From Vesta saturnalis (Eukaryota; Arthropoda; Insecta; Coleoptera; Lampyridae): a DNA stretch of 64,000 bases. Within the stretch, counting starts at the first letter, position 1. The number at the start of each line of letters is the position of its first letter. Below are positions 1 to 11,276 of the stretch, piece by piece. Below the pieces are notes generated by a model that saw nothing but the letters and a program-made list of their open reading frames with translations, ran no database searches and had not been told where the DNA came from. The DNA is taken from assembly GCA_036346205.1 (NCBI GenBank), contig JARFJB010001166.1, forward strand, positions 11,765,001 to 11,829,000, read 5' to 3'. Both the position numbers and the translations under genes were made by a program.

Positions 1-214
1 CATCTCAATGTAATTCTTAAAAATATTACCATTCACTGAACACAATAACTCTAATTGACATCGAAACGTTTAAATTTATACGAAATATAAATAGAAAAGT
101 ACACGATAAATACGTAAAGGATACGTATTTTAATTAAGATAATACCAAGTAGTTATGGTAACAAATCATTAAGGTAAAACATCAAACTGGTTGTAAATTA
201 TAATATTTAAAATG

Positions 215-770
215 TCTGTAAGATAAGCATGTTCGTTCATTAAAGCTACTTTCTTTTTATGTTATAAATTTCGAATACTTCCAAAACATCTAAATTTGTC
301 TTTTTTATAACAAAAATAAAATTCAATACTGCTCTATAAAGTCATAAAGTAATTACTTATTACTAAATGTTTGGCGTGTTTTAATTTGTCTGTGTTTACA
401 TTTGTAACATCTATTATGTTCTTTGTATCTAATATCAAAGTTCCTAAGTGTTTGTCCAATATAAACAGAATTACAGGATGTGCAGTAATATAAAACATTG
501 TGGAATTATATTTTGAAATGGCATTGCTGTGTAATTTTGGAATTCCACGAAGTAAAGTTAGAGAATATAGTTTACATTTGTAAGATCTATTATGTTCTCT
601 GTATCTAATATCAAAATTCCTAAGTGTTTGTCCAATATAAACAGAATTACAGGATGTGCAGCTATATAAAACATTGTGGAATTATATTTTGAAATGGCAT
701 TGCTATTAATTATGGAATTCCACGAAGTAAGGTTAGAGAATATAAATTTAATTAAAGAATCTTCATTACG
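215..770 (-). mobile_element. Penelope-like element 3' remnant (GIY-YIG endonuclease), domain present twice
   Basis: Reading the minus strand, bases about 690-590 translate to NVLYSCTSCNSVYIGQT followed by RNFDIRYREH. The paired cysteines, YIGQT and R..EH are the signature of the GIY-YIG endonuclease at the C-terminus of Penelope-like retroelement proteins. The block 394-569 is repeated almost unchanged at 571-745, so the domain occurs twice in a row. Below 394 the minus strand continues to LDVLE..EIYN, which resembles the end of these proteins. Frameshifts and stops show it is dead. The reverse transcriptase part is not recognisable upstream (770-1040). The family assignment rests on motifs read by eye. 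Confidence 0.7.
394..745. repeat. Direct tandem repeat, two units of about 175 bp
   Basis: Units 394-569 and 571-745 are near-identical. Both begin tttacatttgtaa and end at attccacgaagtaa followed by gagaatata. They duplicate the Penelope GIY-YIG segment. A related single unit on the opposite strand is at 7160-7300. Confidence 0.85.
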
Positions 771-1043
771 AGAACAAACCAATTTATGTAAGAAATTTAC
801 GATTAAATATGGAATAGCAAGTTAAAATGCAACGTGTAACCAAGAATGCTTAAATAAAAAGATGACACCTATTTACGTCAACCTGTTTTCTAGAACTAAA
901 AATTCGATATCTGAGAGGATACTTAAATGTGCTTAAAGAAGAAGCTAAAAAGTGGTTTCGAATTAGAGACAACCTGCATGTTTACTTATAAAGGTACTTT
1001 ATTCTGAAATTTTATATAAAATGCCTAATATTGAATTTATTTT

Positions 1044-3117
1044 TACAGGGTTTTTCATAAATGTTGTATCATAATTCAGGTACTGGTTGTACATTAAAAA
1101 ATAATGGCAGTTATCCGTATAAACCATATTTCAATATTCTTCATTAACAAGATATAGGGTGTTAAAGTTTTAGTAAAAAATCCTCAAAAACCGTTTGAGA
1201 TATTTAAATGAAATTTTACACGTTTTGACAGTTAATGTAGGCGTATTTTTTATGTAAAAATGTTATTTTTAATTTCACCAGTGGTGTGCGTACGGACACA
1301 TCACAACACATTTTTAAGGAAAAAAATAGTACGCCACTGATTTTTCTCAAAATAAATATTAATTTTGGAGTCTCGTTTAATTTTTTATCTGACGCTTCGT
1401 TTTCGAGTTAAAAAGTAAAAACTGTTTACATGTACAATATTTTCCGTGGTTTTAATAATAATCTTAAGTTTATAACGAGGTGGAAGCTGATAGAGGCCAA
1501 TTAAATCGTCACACACAAGGCTACAGTATGAGGGCTTTCTAATTTCCTTATATAAACGTCATCGATATGGGTAATCTTCTGGGCTTGCAGTTTGTATCTT
1601 TTGAAGATGGTACATGGAACGACTCGCCTTGGAAGTATTTCTGCATACAACTCTTCTTCCATTACAATGTACTTATTCGTAAATAAGATGCATATTAATC
1701 AACAAGTTTGACTAACAGTAAAACTAACGTACTGTGGAATAAATACTTATTCACAGCTGCCTTAGTAATTAATGTATTGTCATTAAGCATCAGTTTCCCA
1801 TACATTTATTATTGAAGGTGTTAATTTTATCAATTAAGTTGTTAAATTAGTTTCAATGGCTCAATTTTCATTAGCCGAACTTGCGGATATGCATCTTGTT
1901 TACAGAGAAACGGGATGTAGTGGAAGTACAGCTTTGCAATTGTATGCAGAAAAATTTCCAAAACGAGTCGGTCCGTATCGTTTTGAGCGCCTACTGTGGA
2001 TCTCGAAGATGCTGTCCTTCAATAAATAGAGGTCAATCTTTCTACTAGTGTTCGAGCTATTGCTCATGATATAAGTGCTGCACATACAACACTTAGGCTT
2101 GTTTTTGCGCGAAATTCAACTTTACCCATACCATCTTCAAAAGATACAAGCTACAAGCCTAGATAAGGTTTTTTTAATAGTAATAATAGCCACATATGAG
2201 AATTTGAAAACCCTCATGCTGTTGCTTTTCATAACAATCAACATCAATTTGCCATTAATACTTGGGCCTGCATTGTGGATGATAATTTAATTGTTCCTTA
2301 TTTGTTTCCTCCTCGTCTAATTGGCTACGTTTAAGATCAATTTTTAGAAGACTAACGTTATTAGAGGATGTGCCACTGCATATCAGAAAAAGGATGTAGT
2401 TTCAGCATCTTCGGGCATCTGCGCATTTGCCTTTGCTGGCACGGAAACACCTCAATGAGGTTTTCCTAACAGGTGGATCGGCCGAGGAGGACCATTACCT
2501 TGGTCATCGCGATCCCCTGACCTCAAACCAATTGATTTTCTTCTTTGGGGTTATGTAAATGGTTTAGTTTACGATAGACCAACCAACCATGAGGAGGAAG
2601 TTTGATATCAAGGGTGATGGCGGTTTGCATACAAATTCCAAACACACATGACGTTTTTCAAAGAGTTCGAGCAGCAATAAATGGGCGAGCTCAATTATGT
2701 ATTGAACAAAATGGCCGCAATTTTCAACAATTTCGACAATATAAATACATTATTTTTTGTTTATTGTTTTAAAATCAAAACGGTTAATGGTTAATTTTTT
2801 GAGAAAGAACAGTAGCGTACTATCTATTTCTTTAAAAACGTGCTGTGATGTGTCCGTGTGCACAACATTGGTAAAATTAAAAATAACATTTTTGCATAAA
2901 ATAGTGCACCTAATCGTTAAAATGTACAAAATTTCATTTAAATATCTCAAACGGTTTCGAAGATATGAATAAAAATTGAATTTCTTACTAAAACTTTGAC
3001 ACCTTATATCTTCTTAACGAAGCATTACTGGAATATGGTTTATATAAATAACTACCATTACTTTTCAATGTACTATCTGTCCCGAATTACTATGCAACAT
3101 GTATGAAACACCCTGTA
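1044..3117 (+). mobile_element. DUF4817-type Tc1/mariner relative with about 350-bp TIRs
   Basis: The left end begins cagggtttttcataaatgtt (after TA at 1044-1045). The right end, read in reverse from 3115, begins cagggtgtttcatacatgtt (before TA at 3116-3117). The similarity continues inward for about 350 bp (1046-1400 against 2770-3115), with many substitutions. TA flanks fit Tc1/mariner-superfamily integration. The interior carries a decayed transposase. Three more elements of this architecture occur in the window (11421, 45435, 62213). Confidence 0.85.
1856..2742 (+). pseudogene. DUF4817/DDE transposase remnant
   Basis: The ATG at 1856 opens MAQFSLAELADMHLVYRETG, followed by a segment ending FPKRVGPYRF. 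This is the helix-turn-helix N-terminus called DUF4817 in insect transposase-like proteins. The first frame stops at 2026. Further on, other frames give HQFAINTWACIVDDNLIVPY (about 2240), FPNRWIGRGGPLPW then RSPD (about 2461-2520) and LWGYVNGLVYDRP, which are DDE-core landmarks, with the RSPD aspartate as the likely third acidic residue. The C-terminal part RVRAAINGRAQLCIEQNG ends near 2742. Several frameshifts make it non-functional. It lies between the long TIRs, as expected for the element's own transposase. Confidence 0.8.
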
Positions 3118-3119
3118 TT

Positions 3120-3750
3120 TGACAATAATATTATACTGTCAGTTACATCAAACATAAAAAATAAATGAGACGTGCAAAAAATATTCTAGAACTTGTCCAA
3201 AAACGCCATCAACCTGGAACAAACAGAAATCTGAGCAATTCCTACAATTTTCAGACAAGATTCGATATAATAACAAGCAATTAAAATTTCTTAAGAAAGG
3301 TTTTAAAGATTGCCCTTTTCCTATATTCACTAACAGAATTACAGGGATTTTAGCAGTAGAATGCGAAACGCATCTTAGAAACGATCATAAATAATAATTA
3401 TGCCAAATTTCAAATTGTTAATTTACTTCAAGAGTTTTCTTTGAAAAAAGACAAAACTTGCAACAACAAATCTTACAATTATTTAAGAATAATAAAACAA
3501 GTAACATAAGCAAATGGTTACATTTTAAATATAATCAACACTTCAATTAAAAAACAAGAGTACAAATTATCTATCATAACGTTTACCCAGTTGACACAAA
3601 ACCGACATAAAATAAATACATATTAATTTCATATTGGGGAAAATATAAGAAAAAGTAACCCACATATTGCAAAAGAACAGAAGTACGAGGTAGCCTTCAA
3701 AACTATTACCAATGTTCCTAATATTTATTTAATGCTAAAGATTAAAATAT
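3120..3750. other. Unassigned AT-rich stretch
   Basis: No convincing coding frame, repeat or RNA was seen here. Short open stretches on both strands have no recognisable motif. It separates the DUF4817-type element from the LINE 3' end. Confidence 0.4.
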
Positions 3751-3754
3751 AATA

Positions 3755-6690
3755 ACATAACATACCATTCACAGCATTCCCTTGCGGGGTAGGCAGAACA
3801 ATCCCTGCCTCGTTTATTTAACAATATTTCTACATGCTTTCCTATCTCTGCATACCTCCCCATCTTCCGCAAGGTTCATACATTGTGTCTGATATGCCCT
3901 TTTATTTTTTATTTGCTTTGTTAATCTTGCGTTATTCATTCTTTCGTTGTGACCAAACATACTACTTTTATACCTATCTATTTTCGCCGGACTCCTTCAT
4001 TAAGTATCACATTCTTCAGCTTATCCCTTCCTGTTTTACCGCATGCGCTTCTCAGGAATCTCATTCCTACGACATTTTTCTTACTTTTGTGCTTTTTTGA
4101 CGTACCCATGTCTCACCTTCATACAGTACTGACGGTGTAAACACGCCATTATAGATTGCTCATTTCGCAGCTACGATCATGCTTTCGTTTTTCATTATAG
4201 TCCATATACTTCCAATCACTTTCCTTCCGACATTGACCCGTCGTCAAATCTCGTCATCCATTGTACCATCTGCAGTGAACTTTCTACCCATATATACCAA
4301 TTCCTCCACTTTTTCCACAATTTCATCATACAGAGTAAATACTCCACTCTCCTTTTCACCTTCCCGATTGAATACCACAATTTTAGTTTACCTTTAGGAC
4401 CATGCTCTCACAGACTGTATCAAACCTCCTCAGAGCAGTTTGTAGCTCATCCGCACTATCACTTAATAAGACTGCATACATCTGCATACATCAGAACTTG
4501 TAGATTTACGTCACCAACTATTACACCATTTGCATCGGTGCATGCTTACCTAACACATTTATCCATGTATACATTGAACATCTACGGTGACATCACATAG
4601 CCTTGTTGCACTCCTTGCTCGATATTAAAGTATTCACTCACACCTCCTCTCACCCTAACAAATGCCCGGCTACTGTTATATATTGTCCTTATTTCGTTTA
4701 TTAGACCTTCACTTGCGCCATCTTCCATTAATATTTCCCACCACTTCTCCCTAGTTACTCGGTCATATGCCTTTTCTAGATCCACAAGCAGTACAGCTTC
4801 TTTTTTACATTCAAACACTTTTCGATCACCTGTCGTATAGCAACCATCTGATCAACACATCATTTCCCAGGCATGAAGCCACCCTGCACATCCCAAATTT
4901 TAATTTGGGTAGTTTCACGTACTCTTTCAATCAGTACTCTTCCAAATACTTTACCAGGCACACTTAGCAGACATATTCCTCTGCAGTTTTTACAACCACT
5001 CTTGTTCCCCTTACCCTTATACAGTGGTACAATGATCGCGCTCTTCCAATCACGTTTCCAAACTTAAGGAATACGTTGATTAATTCACACAATCTTCGCA
5101 TAAGCTTTGCACGTCCATATTTTAGCATTTCATCTGCTCCTTTACCGTTTTTCTACCTTCCTACAATTTTCTCTGTCTCATTTAAAGCAATATCCGCTTC
5201 AGTTTCATTACATTCTCCTTATTAAAATCTTCAGTTTTATTTTCCTCACTACTGTACAGCTTTCCGAAATATTCTTGCCATCATTTCCTCACTACACAAT
5301 CGTCCCATACTATTTCGTTACTCCTATTCGCTAGTCCTGCAGCATTCTATTTTGTATTTTGACCCATTTTCAGAAGTTTTCTGTTTCCCTCAAAATCATG
5401 CTGCATTTTCTTTCCTTCCACAGCCATCACCACCGCTTTACTTATTCTCACTGCCTCCTACGTTTATTTGTTTCTTAATCTGTACACCTCATACAATCGC
5501 TTTTTCTCAGCCTCATTTTTTGCAGCAATCATTTCCACATATATGCACGGCGCAAGCTTATTTCAAGCTTATCCATGCACTTTCAACGTCATTATCCTTG
5601 ATTTATTCGTTCCACACTACTTCATTTACATTCAACTCTTTACTCACAGCATCTGCATATTTCTTTTTCGCACCATTATCTACGAGTTTATCTACCTTAA
5701 TTCTAGACGTTCGCACTACGTTTGTTTTTCTTCTCCAGGCCCACTTTTGCCCTAAACACACTCTCGATACAACCAAAAAGTGGTCCGAATCACACTCCCA
5801 TCCGCGCATAACTGTTGTATCTCTCGCCAGGTTTCTATCCCGTTCATTATACACTATCAAGTCAATCATACTTTTAGATTCACCTCTTTGCCAAGTATAC
5901 ATATGCACATTTTTATGCTTAAACCACGTATTAGATACACATAGGTTTCTCTCCATACAGATGTTCACCAGGCGCTCATCATTCTTATTGAGTCTGTGAT
6001 CTACAAATTTTCCTAGGACGCGTCCAGTATGTTCTCTCTGTATACCCACCCATACATTCATATCTCCCAATGTCACTACTCGTTCGTTTGGCTTACATAC
6101 GTTCAACACGTTCTCTGCATCATTTCAGAAGTTCTCACACTCCTGGTCTCTCTCCATTCTCCAGTGCATGCATGAATTTCCACTTTTATTCTAACCCACA
6201 TTACCAATTCGTACTGTTTAACATATATTTTCTCTCTTTCACTCACGGTCACACCAACTCCTTTAGTGCCATGTATTTCAGTCTCAACTCCTGGCCATAG
6301 TATTAGACTGTCATCCTCCATCTCCACGGTATCCTTTCCTTTGCGCTTAGTCTCCGATACACACAGAATATCAATCTGCCTTTCATTCATTACATTCGCA
6401 GTTTCAAATTCTTTTCTATGCATACCTCTAGTATTCCACGTACCAACTCGCCATTCCTTTCTTACACTGTCGTCAACAACTGGGCCTATCTGTTTCGGCT
6501 TTGTCCGCCCCTTGTAGCCAGATCGATCTGAGGCATTCATATTGTTTTTTTTTAATAATTAAATTAGCAGGAAGATCGATCACTAGCCAAACCGCGCCCC
6601 GAACAATGTAGGATTTCTACTAACGATATCATCCTACTACTGTGCAAAGCTGGTACTTATTTGCCTACTGTCCCGACAAGAAAGGAGAAC
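3755..6690 (-). mobile_element. Non-LTR retrotransposon (LINE), nearly full length, antisense
   Basis: On the minus strand an AP endonuclease region (from 6540) is followed by a reverse transcriptase and an RNA-facing 3' end near 3755. The 3' tail reads tgcctaccccgcaagggaatgctgtgaatgg and then a simple TATGTTATG-rich stretch, a typical LINE tail. The 5' untranslated part probably reaches about 6690, but the 5' boundary is not sharp. The protein is most like RTE-type elements, though the clade is uncertain from sequence reading alone. Motif evidence is in the coding entry. Confidence 0.85.
4170..6540 (-). pseudogene. LINE endonuclease-reverse transcriptase, frameshifted
   Basis: The ATG complement at 6540 starts MNASDRSGYKG. 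WRVGTWNTRGM and ILCVSETKRKGKD are endonuclease motifs. A frameshift near 6105 leads to VVTLGDMNVWVG, MIDLIVYN and DSDHFLVV (the SDH motif of the endonuclease C-terminus). The RT follows: YKGKGNKSGCKNCRGICLLS (about 5020-4960), AVLLVDLEKAYDRV (about 4800-4760) and GVQQGYVMSP (about 4585). The catalytic box near 4480 reads LMYAD and is then shifted by a small duplication of atgtatgcag, so the second D is lost from frame. Further down, EELVYMGRKFTADGTMDDEI can be read to about 4230. At least five frameshifts or stops are present. Confidence 0.85.
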
Positions 6691-6699
6691 AGAGACAAG

Positions 6700-7155
6700 A
6701 AATATATACATAATAAAAACGTGTATAGATACTTATTGTATTTTTTTAATTAATTTCAATCACATCGTATTTAAATTAGATTATTCCCTACGCGATTTTT
6801 GGTTCCAGTGCTTTTACTGGACTTGCTGTTATTTATGTGAGAAAAAAATGGTTTAATTATTTTTAGTTTAAATTTTCGATTACGAATTAGAGTTAGTTAT
6901 GTGTTTATTTATACTGTGGATTCGATCTAGTTATTTATTTTTATTATTTAAGCTAATAAAATGAATTCTTATGATAATGATTATGTTTGAGTTTGTTATA
7001 GAAAGGGGTTTATTACAGAGCTGTACATTTTTATGAATCACATCTGGCATCACTTGTCTTTTCCCCTACTGTTGCAGATACGTATTTATGATTGCTTTAT
7101 ATATGAGTTGTAACAAACGTACCTTACATAGGTTTAAAGTAACTGCCTTATTCGT
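6700..7155. other. Unassigned AT-rich stretch
   Basis: Very AT-rich DNA with no supported coding frame. No TIR or tandem repeat was seen. Confidence 0.4.
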
Positions 7156-7159
7156 AGGA

Positions 7160-7470
7160 CTTCAATGCTATAGCAATCCTAAAGACTGTTTACGTGCCTT
7201 CTGAACTACACATTCTGTAATTCTGTTTATATTGAGCAAATGCTTAGAAAATTTGATATTAGGTACAAAGAAGACATTAGATGTCAAATATAAACACACA
7301 GACAAATCAAACTATGCTAAACATTATCTTATGACTTCACAAAACAATATTGGATGTTTACATTTTGTAATAAAAAAGACAAATTAGATGTTTTGGGAAT
7401 TTATAAGCATAAACAGAAAGTACCTTTAATGAACGAACAGGTTAATCTTATAGACTCGCCTGTAACAGAT
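7160..7470 (+). mobile_element. Penelope-like element 3' fragment
   Basis: The plus-strand sequence ttctgtaattctgtttatattgag matches the reverse complement of the Penelope units at 394-745. Downstream, frames give SNYAKHYLMTSQNNIGCLHF, LDVLGIYKHKQK and VPLMNEQVNLI, which resemble the C-terminal end of Penelope proteins after the GIY-YIG domain. One stop and at least one frameshift are visible. It is a separate, more diverged, oppositely oriented copy. Confidence 0.6.
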
Positions 7471-7474
7471 AGTT

Positions 7475-8489
7475 TAAATATGAACTAATATCAAGTTTGC
7501 TTATTTTACTTATTTTACTTATAACATTCTCTCTCGACAATGATACATGTATTCAAACGCGTTGAGAAATAATTATATAATGTAAATTGTGAAATTATGT
7601 AAAAATTAAAGCACAAGTGCTTTTAAACATCAAATTCCACGACGTAAGGTTAAAGAATATAAATTGAACTGAGATTTTAATAATTTTAACATGTTTATTA
7701 TACCTAAAACTGATTACGTTATAGTTATTATTTTCCTATAATTAGAATAAAATACAATGGAATTCTCAAACGTTAATATTATCAACCATCAATGATTCAT
7801 ACATTTTATGATTCATATCTGGCCGTGACTGACATTCGCCATATTACGATACAAACATTGGGAACGCCATTTAGTCAATTTGCACATTACCATAACAAAC
7901 TGTTCCTAGAAAAAGATAAGAACAAAACAATTATAATAGAAAATAGAAATAACCTGTTTTAATTGCAATATGTAATAATTATAATAATTTACTTTCGACT
8001 ATAAATATAATATAACTCTAATCCTCAATTTTGTCAAAATTTCATATTTGTTTATTACGTTTTGCTCGTTATCAAATAATATACCAATGTGTACTATGTA
8101 TCTAATAAGACTGTTTAAGCAAATTATACAATGTGTTAATCCAGATTTTGGAGATAAAAAGTGTTTAAAAATCTCAGGGTCTTATGGTAATGGCGCCAAA
8201 ATTGTTTTTTGGCTCGAAATGGTGATATGGGCTTAATTACTCAATCTTCTATAATACTTCGTATTTCACTAAATGCTGTTTGTATTTTTTTTTTTGCTAA
8301 TTGAGTTTGCACAAATTTTAAGGCAAGAAAATAAATTAAGCAAATTAATTTTACATATAGGACAACGTAATACGTTCTGTTAATTGTTACTAATTAAAAT
8401 GATTATTAAGTAGGTTACGCAAGTGTGCTAAACAATTAATGTTTATTGTCTATTATATTATCAAATAATATAAAACCTAATTGTTGTAG
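7475..8489. other. Probable intron of the swiprosin gene; no other feature
   Basis: AT-rich, with no recognisable exon, repeat or RNA. It ends in ttgttgtag at 8481-8489, which serves as splice acceptor for the following exon. A piece around 7627-7660 (aattccacgacgtaaggtta) matches the Penelope flank at 541-560 and 715-735. Confidence 0.45.
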
Positions 8490-8621
8490 ATTGAAGAATT
8501 ATCAAAGAAAAGTAAATTTGAACATGAAATTCGACAAGAACAGGAGGAAAGGAAAAAGATGGAAGAGGAAAAGGCGATTAGGAGACAACAGTTTTTGGAG
8601 AAAGCTGCCTTTTTTAAATAA
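8490..8621 (+). CDS. EFHD2: Swiprosin-1/EFHD2 homologue, terminal coding exon (partial gene)
   Basis: After the acceptor at 8488-8489 an open frame of 43 codons in phase 0 reads IEELSKKSKFEHEIRQEQEE, then RKKMEEEKAIRRQQFLEKAA and FFK, and stops at 8619-8621. The charged C-terminal helix FE.EI..EQEERKK closely matches the end of EFHD2/swiprosin, a Ca2+-regulated, actin-binding EF-hand protein, at the same distance from the stop. The EF-hands and the rest of the gene are not in the window and should lie to the left, so the TE-rich first 8.4 kb is presumably intron. The identification rests on this tail only, but the match in motif, spacing and reading phase is good. Confidence 0.75.
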   Translation: MEELSKKSKFEHEIRQEQEERKKMEEEKAIRRQQFLEKAAFFK

Positions 8622-8915
8622 ATGTGATTTTAATATATAATAAATTAATGTGATTTTAAATTTTATGTAATGTACTTACTTACCATTATTTGTGAATACT
8701 CATCAATTACATTATCCCTTTATGTATATTTATAGAAAATGTATGTTTAAGTTTAATCATTGTAAAATTAATTATTTGTGTGTACAGGACTTATTAAAAA
8801 ATTTAGTCATTTATTAGTCATTAAGTAATAAGATCGATTATAAGTGTAATTTTTAGTTATATGACAATTATTGACAACTTTATTGCTGTTGTAATCAATA
8901 AAGTTTAACTTGACT
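8622..8915 (+). other. 3' UTR and poly(A) signal of the swiprosin homologue
   Basis: AT-rich sequence follows the stop. An AATAAA hexamer at 8897-8902, about 280 bp after the stop, is a credible polyadenylation signal. Beyond it the sequence changes character. Confidence 0.55.
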
Positions 8916-9214
8916 TTTGTATCTGTTTTATACTGATGTTTACAAAATTCTAAGATTAAAGCGTTCTAGGGGAGACCGGGAGATTTGAACCATGTTTCGT
9001 TGTAACATTAATAAAATATTTTTTCCGACGACCACATGTGAAAATGACATATAGCACACAGATTACCTACTGCGAAAGTCACAAATATCACTCTAGAATT
9101 GAAAAGTAAAATATCACTCTAGTGTGATATGTAGGTATGTCAACTAAATATGTTGACCTTGATCTCAGAGTATTCCACCTTTTACCTGGCGCTATCTAAC
9201 CATTGTGCTGCATA

Positions 9215-11276
9215 ATGTCATAAAACACAAAGAAAATCACAATTTAAACTTAAAAACACTTAAAAAATGATTAATAATGTGGCAAAATCTACTTGGGATA
9301 TTATTAGATATAACCTTAAAGCAGACAACGAAATAGAAAATGTTGAGCTTAATTGCAATGGCGTGGTAATTAATGATCCCGTTAGCGTTGCTAACACGTT
9401 CAATAAGTATTTCACAAAATTTGTGGGTCCGGTTCAACAAAATACCTCGGGTACAAATTATAGTTCGAAACTTCCTCCGAATAAAGGGTCGTCTCTCTTC
9501 CTTACTCCTACAACACGCCAAGAAATAGAATCTATTATCTCTACCTTAAAAAATACATCCACTACAGGACATGATGAAATACCTCAAAATATTATTAGAG
9601 CTGTGTCTTTCTTAATCTCTGAACCACTTTCTCATGTCATTAATTTTTACTTTGAATGCGGTGTTTTTCCTGACATTTTAAAGACCGCCAAGGTGCGTCC
9701 ACTTTATAAATCTAAAGATAAACATAATGTTGTTAATTACCGTCCTATAGCAATATTATCGCCGGTTTCTAAAGTATTCGAGAAGGCATTAAAAAGTCGT
9801 ATTATAAATTATTTTGAGGCAAACAAATATATTAGCGTGGAGCAACATGGATTTATTGCAGGTAAATCCACATCTACTGCGTTACATAGCATTATAAGTC
9901 ACGTTATGAGTAATCTGAATGACAAAATGTATACTGCTAGCATCAATTGCGACTTGTCAAAGGCATTTGATACGATTGACCATGAAATATTATTACATAA
10001 GTTATCCCACTACGGTATACGTGGACCAGTTTTAAATGTAATCAAGTCTTACCTTCACTCACGTCTTCAATATGTAGAAATTGTTCATAAAGATGTTAAC
10101 GTAATCTCCTCATTTAAATCAAGTTCAGAACCAATTGCATGCGGAGTTCCTCAAGGATCTGTTTTAGGGCCTGTACTTTTCGTAATTTTTATAAATGACC
10201 TACCGTACAACATTAATTTAGGTTTCCCATGTAAAACAACAATGTATGCCGACGACACAAGTTTTGTAGTAACTGGGAGTACACTGGAAATCCTAAAATC
10301 TAATGTAGCAGATACCCTGTCTCAAGCACAGCATTGGTTTACCGAAAATAAAATGGTCATCAATTTGGATAAAACCAACGTTTTACTTTTTCAAACTAAC
10401 AGATCCCCTTTAAATAGTCTGTTGGTTGGGAACAAGGAAGTCACATTTGTAAATTCATGTAAAATTTTAGGGCTGTACATTGATTACAACTTTAAGTGGC
10501 AGGATCATATTTCAAAACTAACTAAAAAATTAAACAAGGCTTTATTTGCTTTGCGACGACTAAAATATTTAGGTTATACAGAAACATTAAAAACAGTATA
10601 CCATTCTTATTTTGAATCGCATCTGAGGTATGGCTTACTTTTCTGGGGTAACTCGAAATTAGCTGCCGAGGTTTTTAAGCTGCAGAAAAAGGCAATTCGT
10701 ATATTAGCCGGTGTCGGTATACGAGAATCATGTCGTTCTCATTTCATCAATCTCAACATTCACACCATGTATAATTTATTTATTTGTGAATGCCTAATTT
10801 ACGCACATAGAAATATAAATTCATTCAAACAAAATGCAGATTTTCATACATATAACACCAGATCGCGTAATAAAATTAGAAATGAGACTATAAATTAAGT
10901 ATAGTGTACAAATATTTTAAAAATCAGGCAATACAGATGTATAACCACTTATCAAATGAGATAAAAAAAACCTCTAAGTCAACATTTAAAATCAAAATTT
11001 GTAAGCATTTTGAAACATTTGCTTTTTACTCAACTCAAGAGTTTTTTGACACAACTCATAAAATTATATAGTGTAAATTAGTTCCATATTAATAACATTT
11101 GTTAGTATATTTTGTTTTATTGTGAGTTAAATAGTGTATGTACTTATATTACTATACCTCTATATGTTTTGTGTACTATATTTCATATTTTATATTTTAT
11201 TTTATGTGTGTTTTGTATAATGTATTTACTTCTACACCATTTGGTTAAGAATAAAATATCAATCAATCAATAAAAA
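9215..11276 (+). mobile_element. 5'-truncated CR1/Jockey-like LINE
   Basis: The insertion contains an RT and its C-terminal region but no endonuclease, so it is truncated at the 5' end near 9215-9260. It ends in atcaatcaatcaataaaa (to about 11276), a short tandem tail typical of this LINE group. The RT frame is intact, so it is fairly young compared with the other LINEs here. Confidence 0.85.
9267..10898 (+). CDS. LINE reverse transcriptase, 543 residues, open
   Basis: The ATG at 9267 is internal to the original protein, because the usual endonuclease and linker are missing. RT blocks are visible in order: VRPLYKSKDKHNVVNYRPIA, QHGFIAGKSTSTAL, SINCDLSKAFDTIDHEILLH (first catalytic Asp), GVPQGSVLGPVLFVIFINDL, and TTMYADDTSFV (catalytic YADD). 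Then come CKILGLYIDYNFKW and the C-terminal YHSYFESHLRYGLLFWGN and FHTYNTRSRNK. The frame stops at 10896-10898. From about 10905 another frame continues VYKYFKNQAIQMYNHLSNEI to about 11070, so the true end was later and one frameshift removed about 55 residues. The catalytic motifs are intact, but the lack of endonuclease makes autonomous movement unlikely. Confidence 0.88.
   Translation: MINNVAKSTWDIIRYNLKADNEIENVELNCNGVVINDPVSVANTFNKYFTKFVGPVQQNTSGTNYSSKLPPNKGSSLFLTPTTRQEIESIISTLKNTSTTGHDEIPQNIIRAVSFLISEPLSHVINFYFECGVFPDILKTAKVRPLYKSKDKHNVVNYRPIAILSPVSKVFEKALKSRIINYFEANKYISVEQHGFIAGKSTSTALHSIISHVMSNLNDKMYTASINCDLSKAFDTIDHEILLHKLSHYGIRGPVLNVIKSYLHSRLQYVEIVHKDVNVISSFKSSSEPIACGVPQGSVLGPVLFVIFINDLPYNINLGFPCKTTMYADDTSFVVTGSTLEILKSNVADTLSQAQHWFTENKMVINLDKTNVLLFQTNRSPLNSLLVGNKEVTFVNSCKILGLYIDYNFKWQDHISKLTKKLNKALFALRRLKYLGYTETLKTVYHSYFESHLRYGLLFWGNSKLAAEVFKLQKKAIRILAGVGIRESCRSHFINLNIHTMYNLFICECLIYAHRNINSFKQNADFHTYNTRSRNKIRNETIN

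Noticed and set aside
3148..3750. Possible Penelope reverse transcriptase remnant between the first two elements
   Set aside because: Isolated phrases resemble the family, but no ordered RT motifs could be followed in any frame.
5352..5999. 215-codon open frame on the plus strand, rich in Phe, Leu and Ser
   Set aside because: It lies antisense to the LINE endonuclease/RT region. Its composition is the reverse image of the charged LINE protein, and it has no motif of its own.
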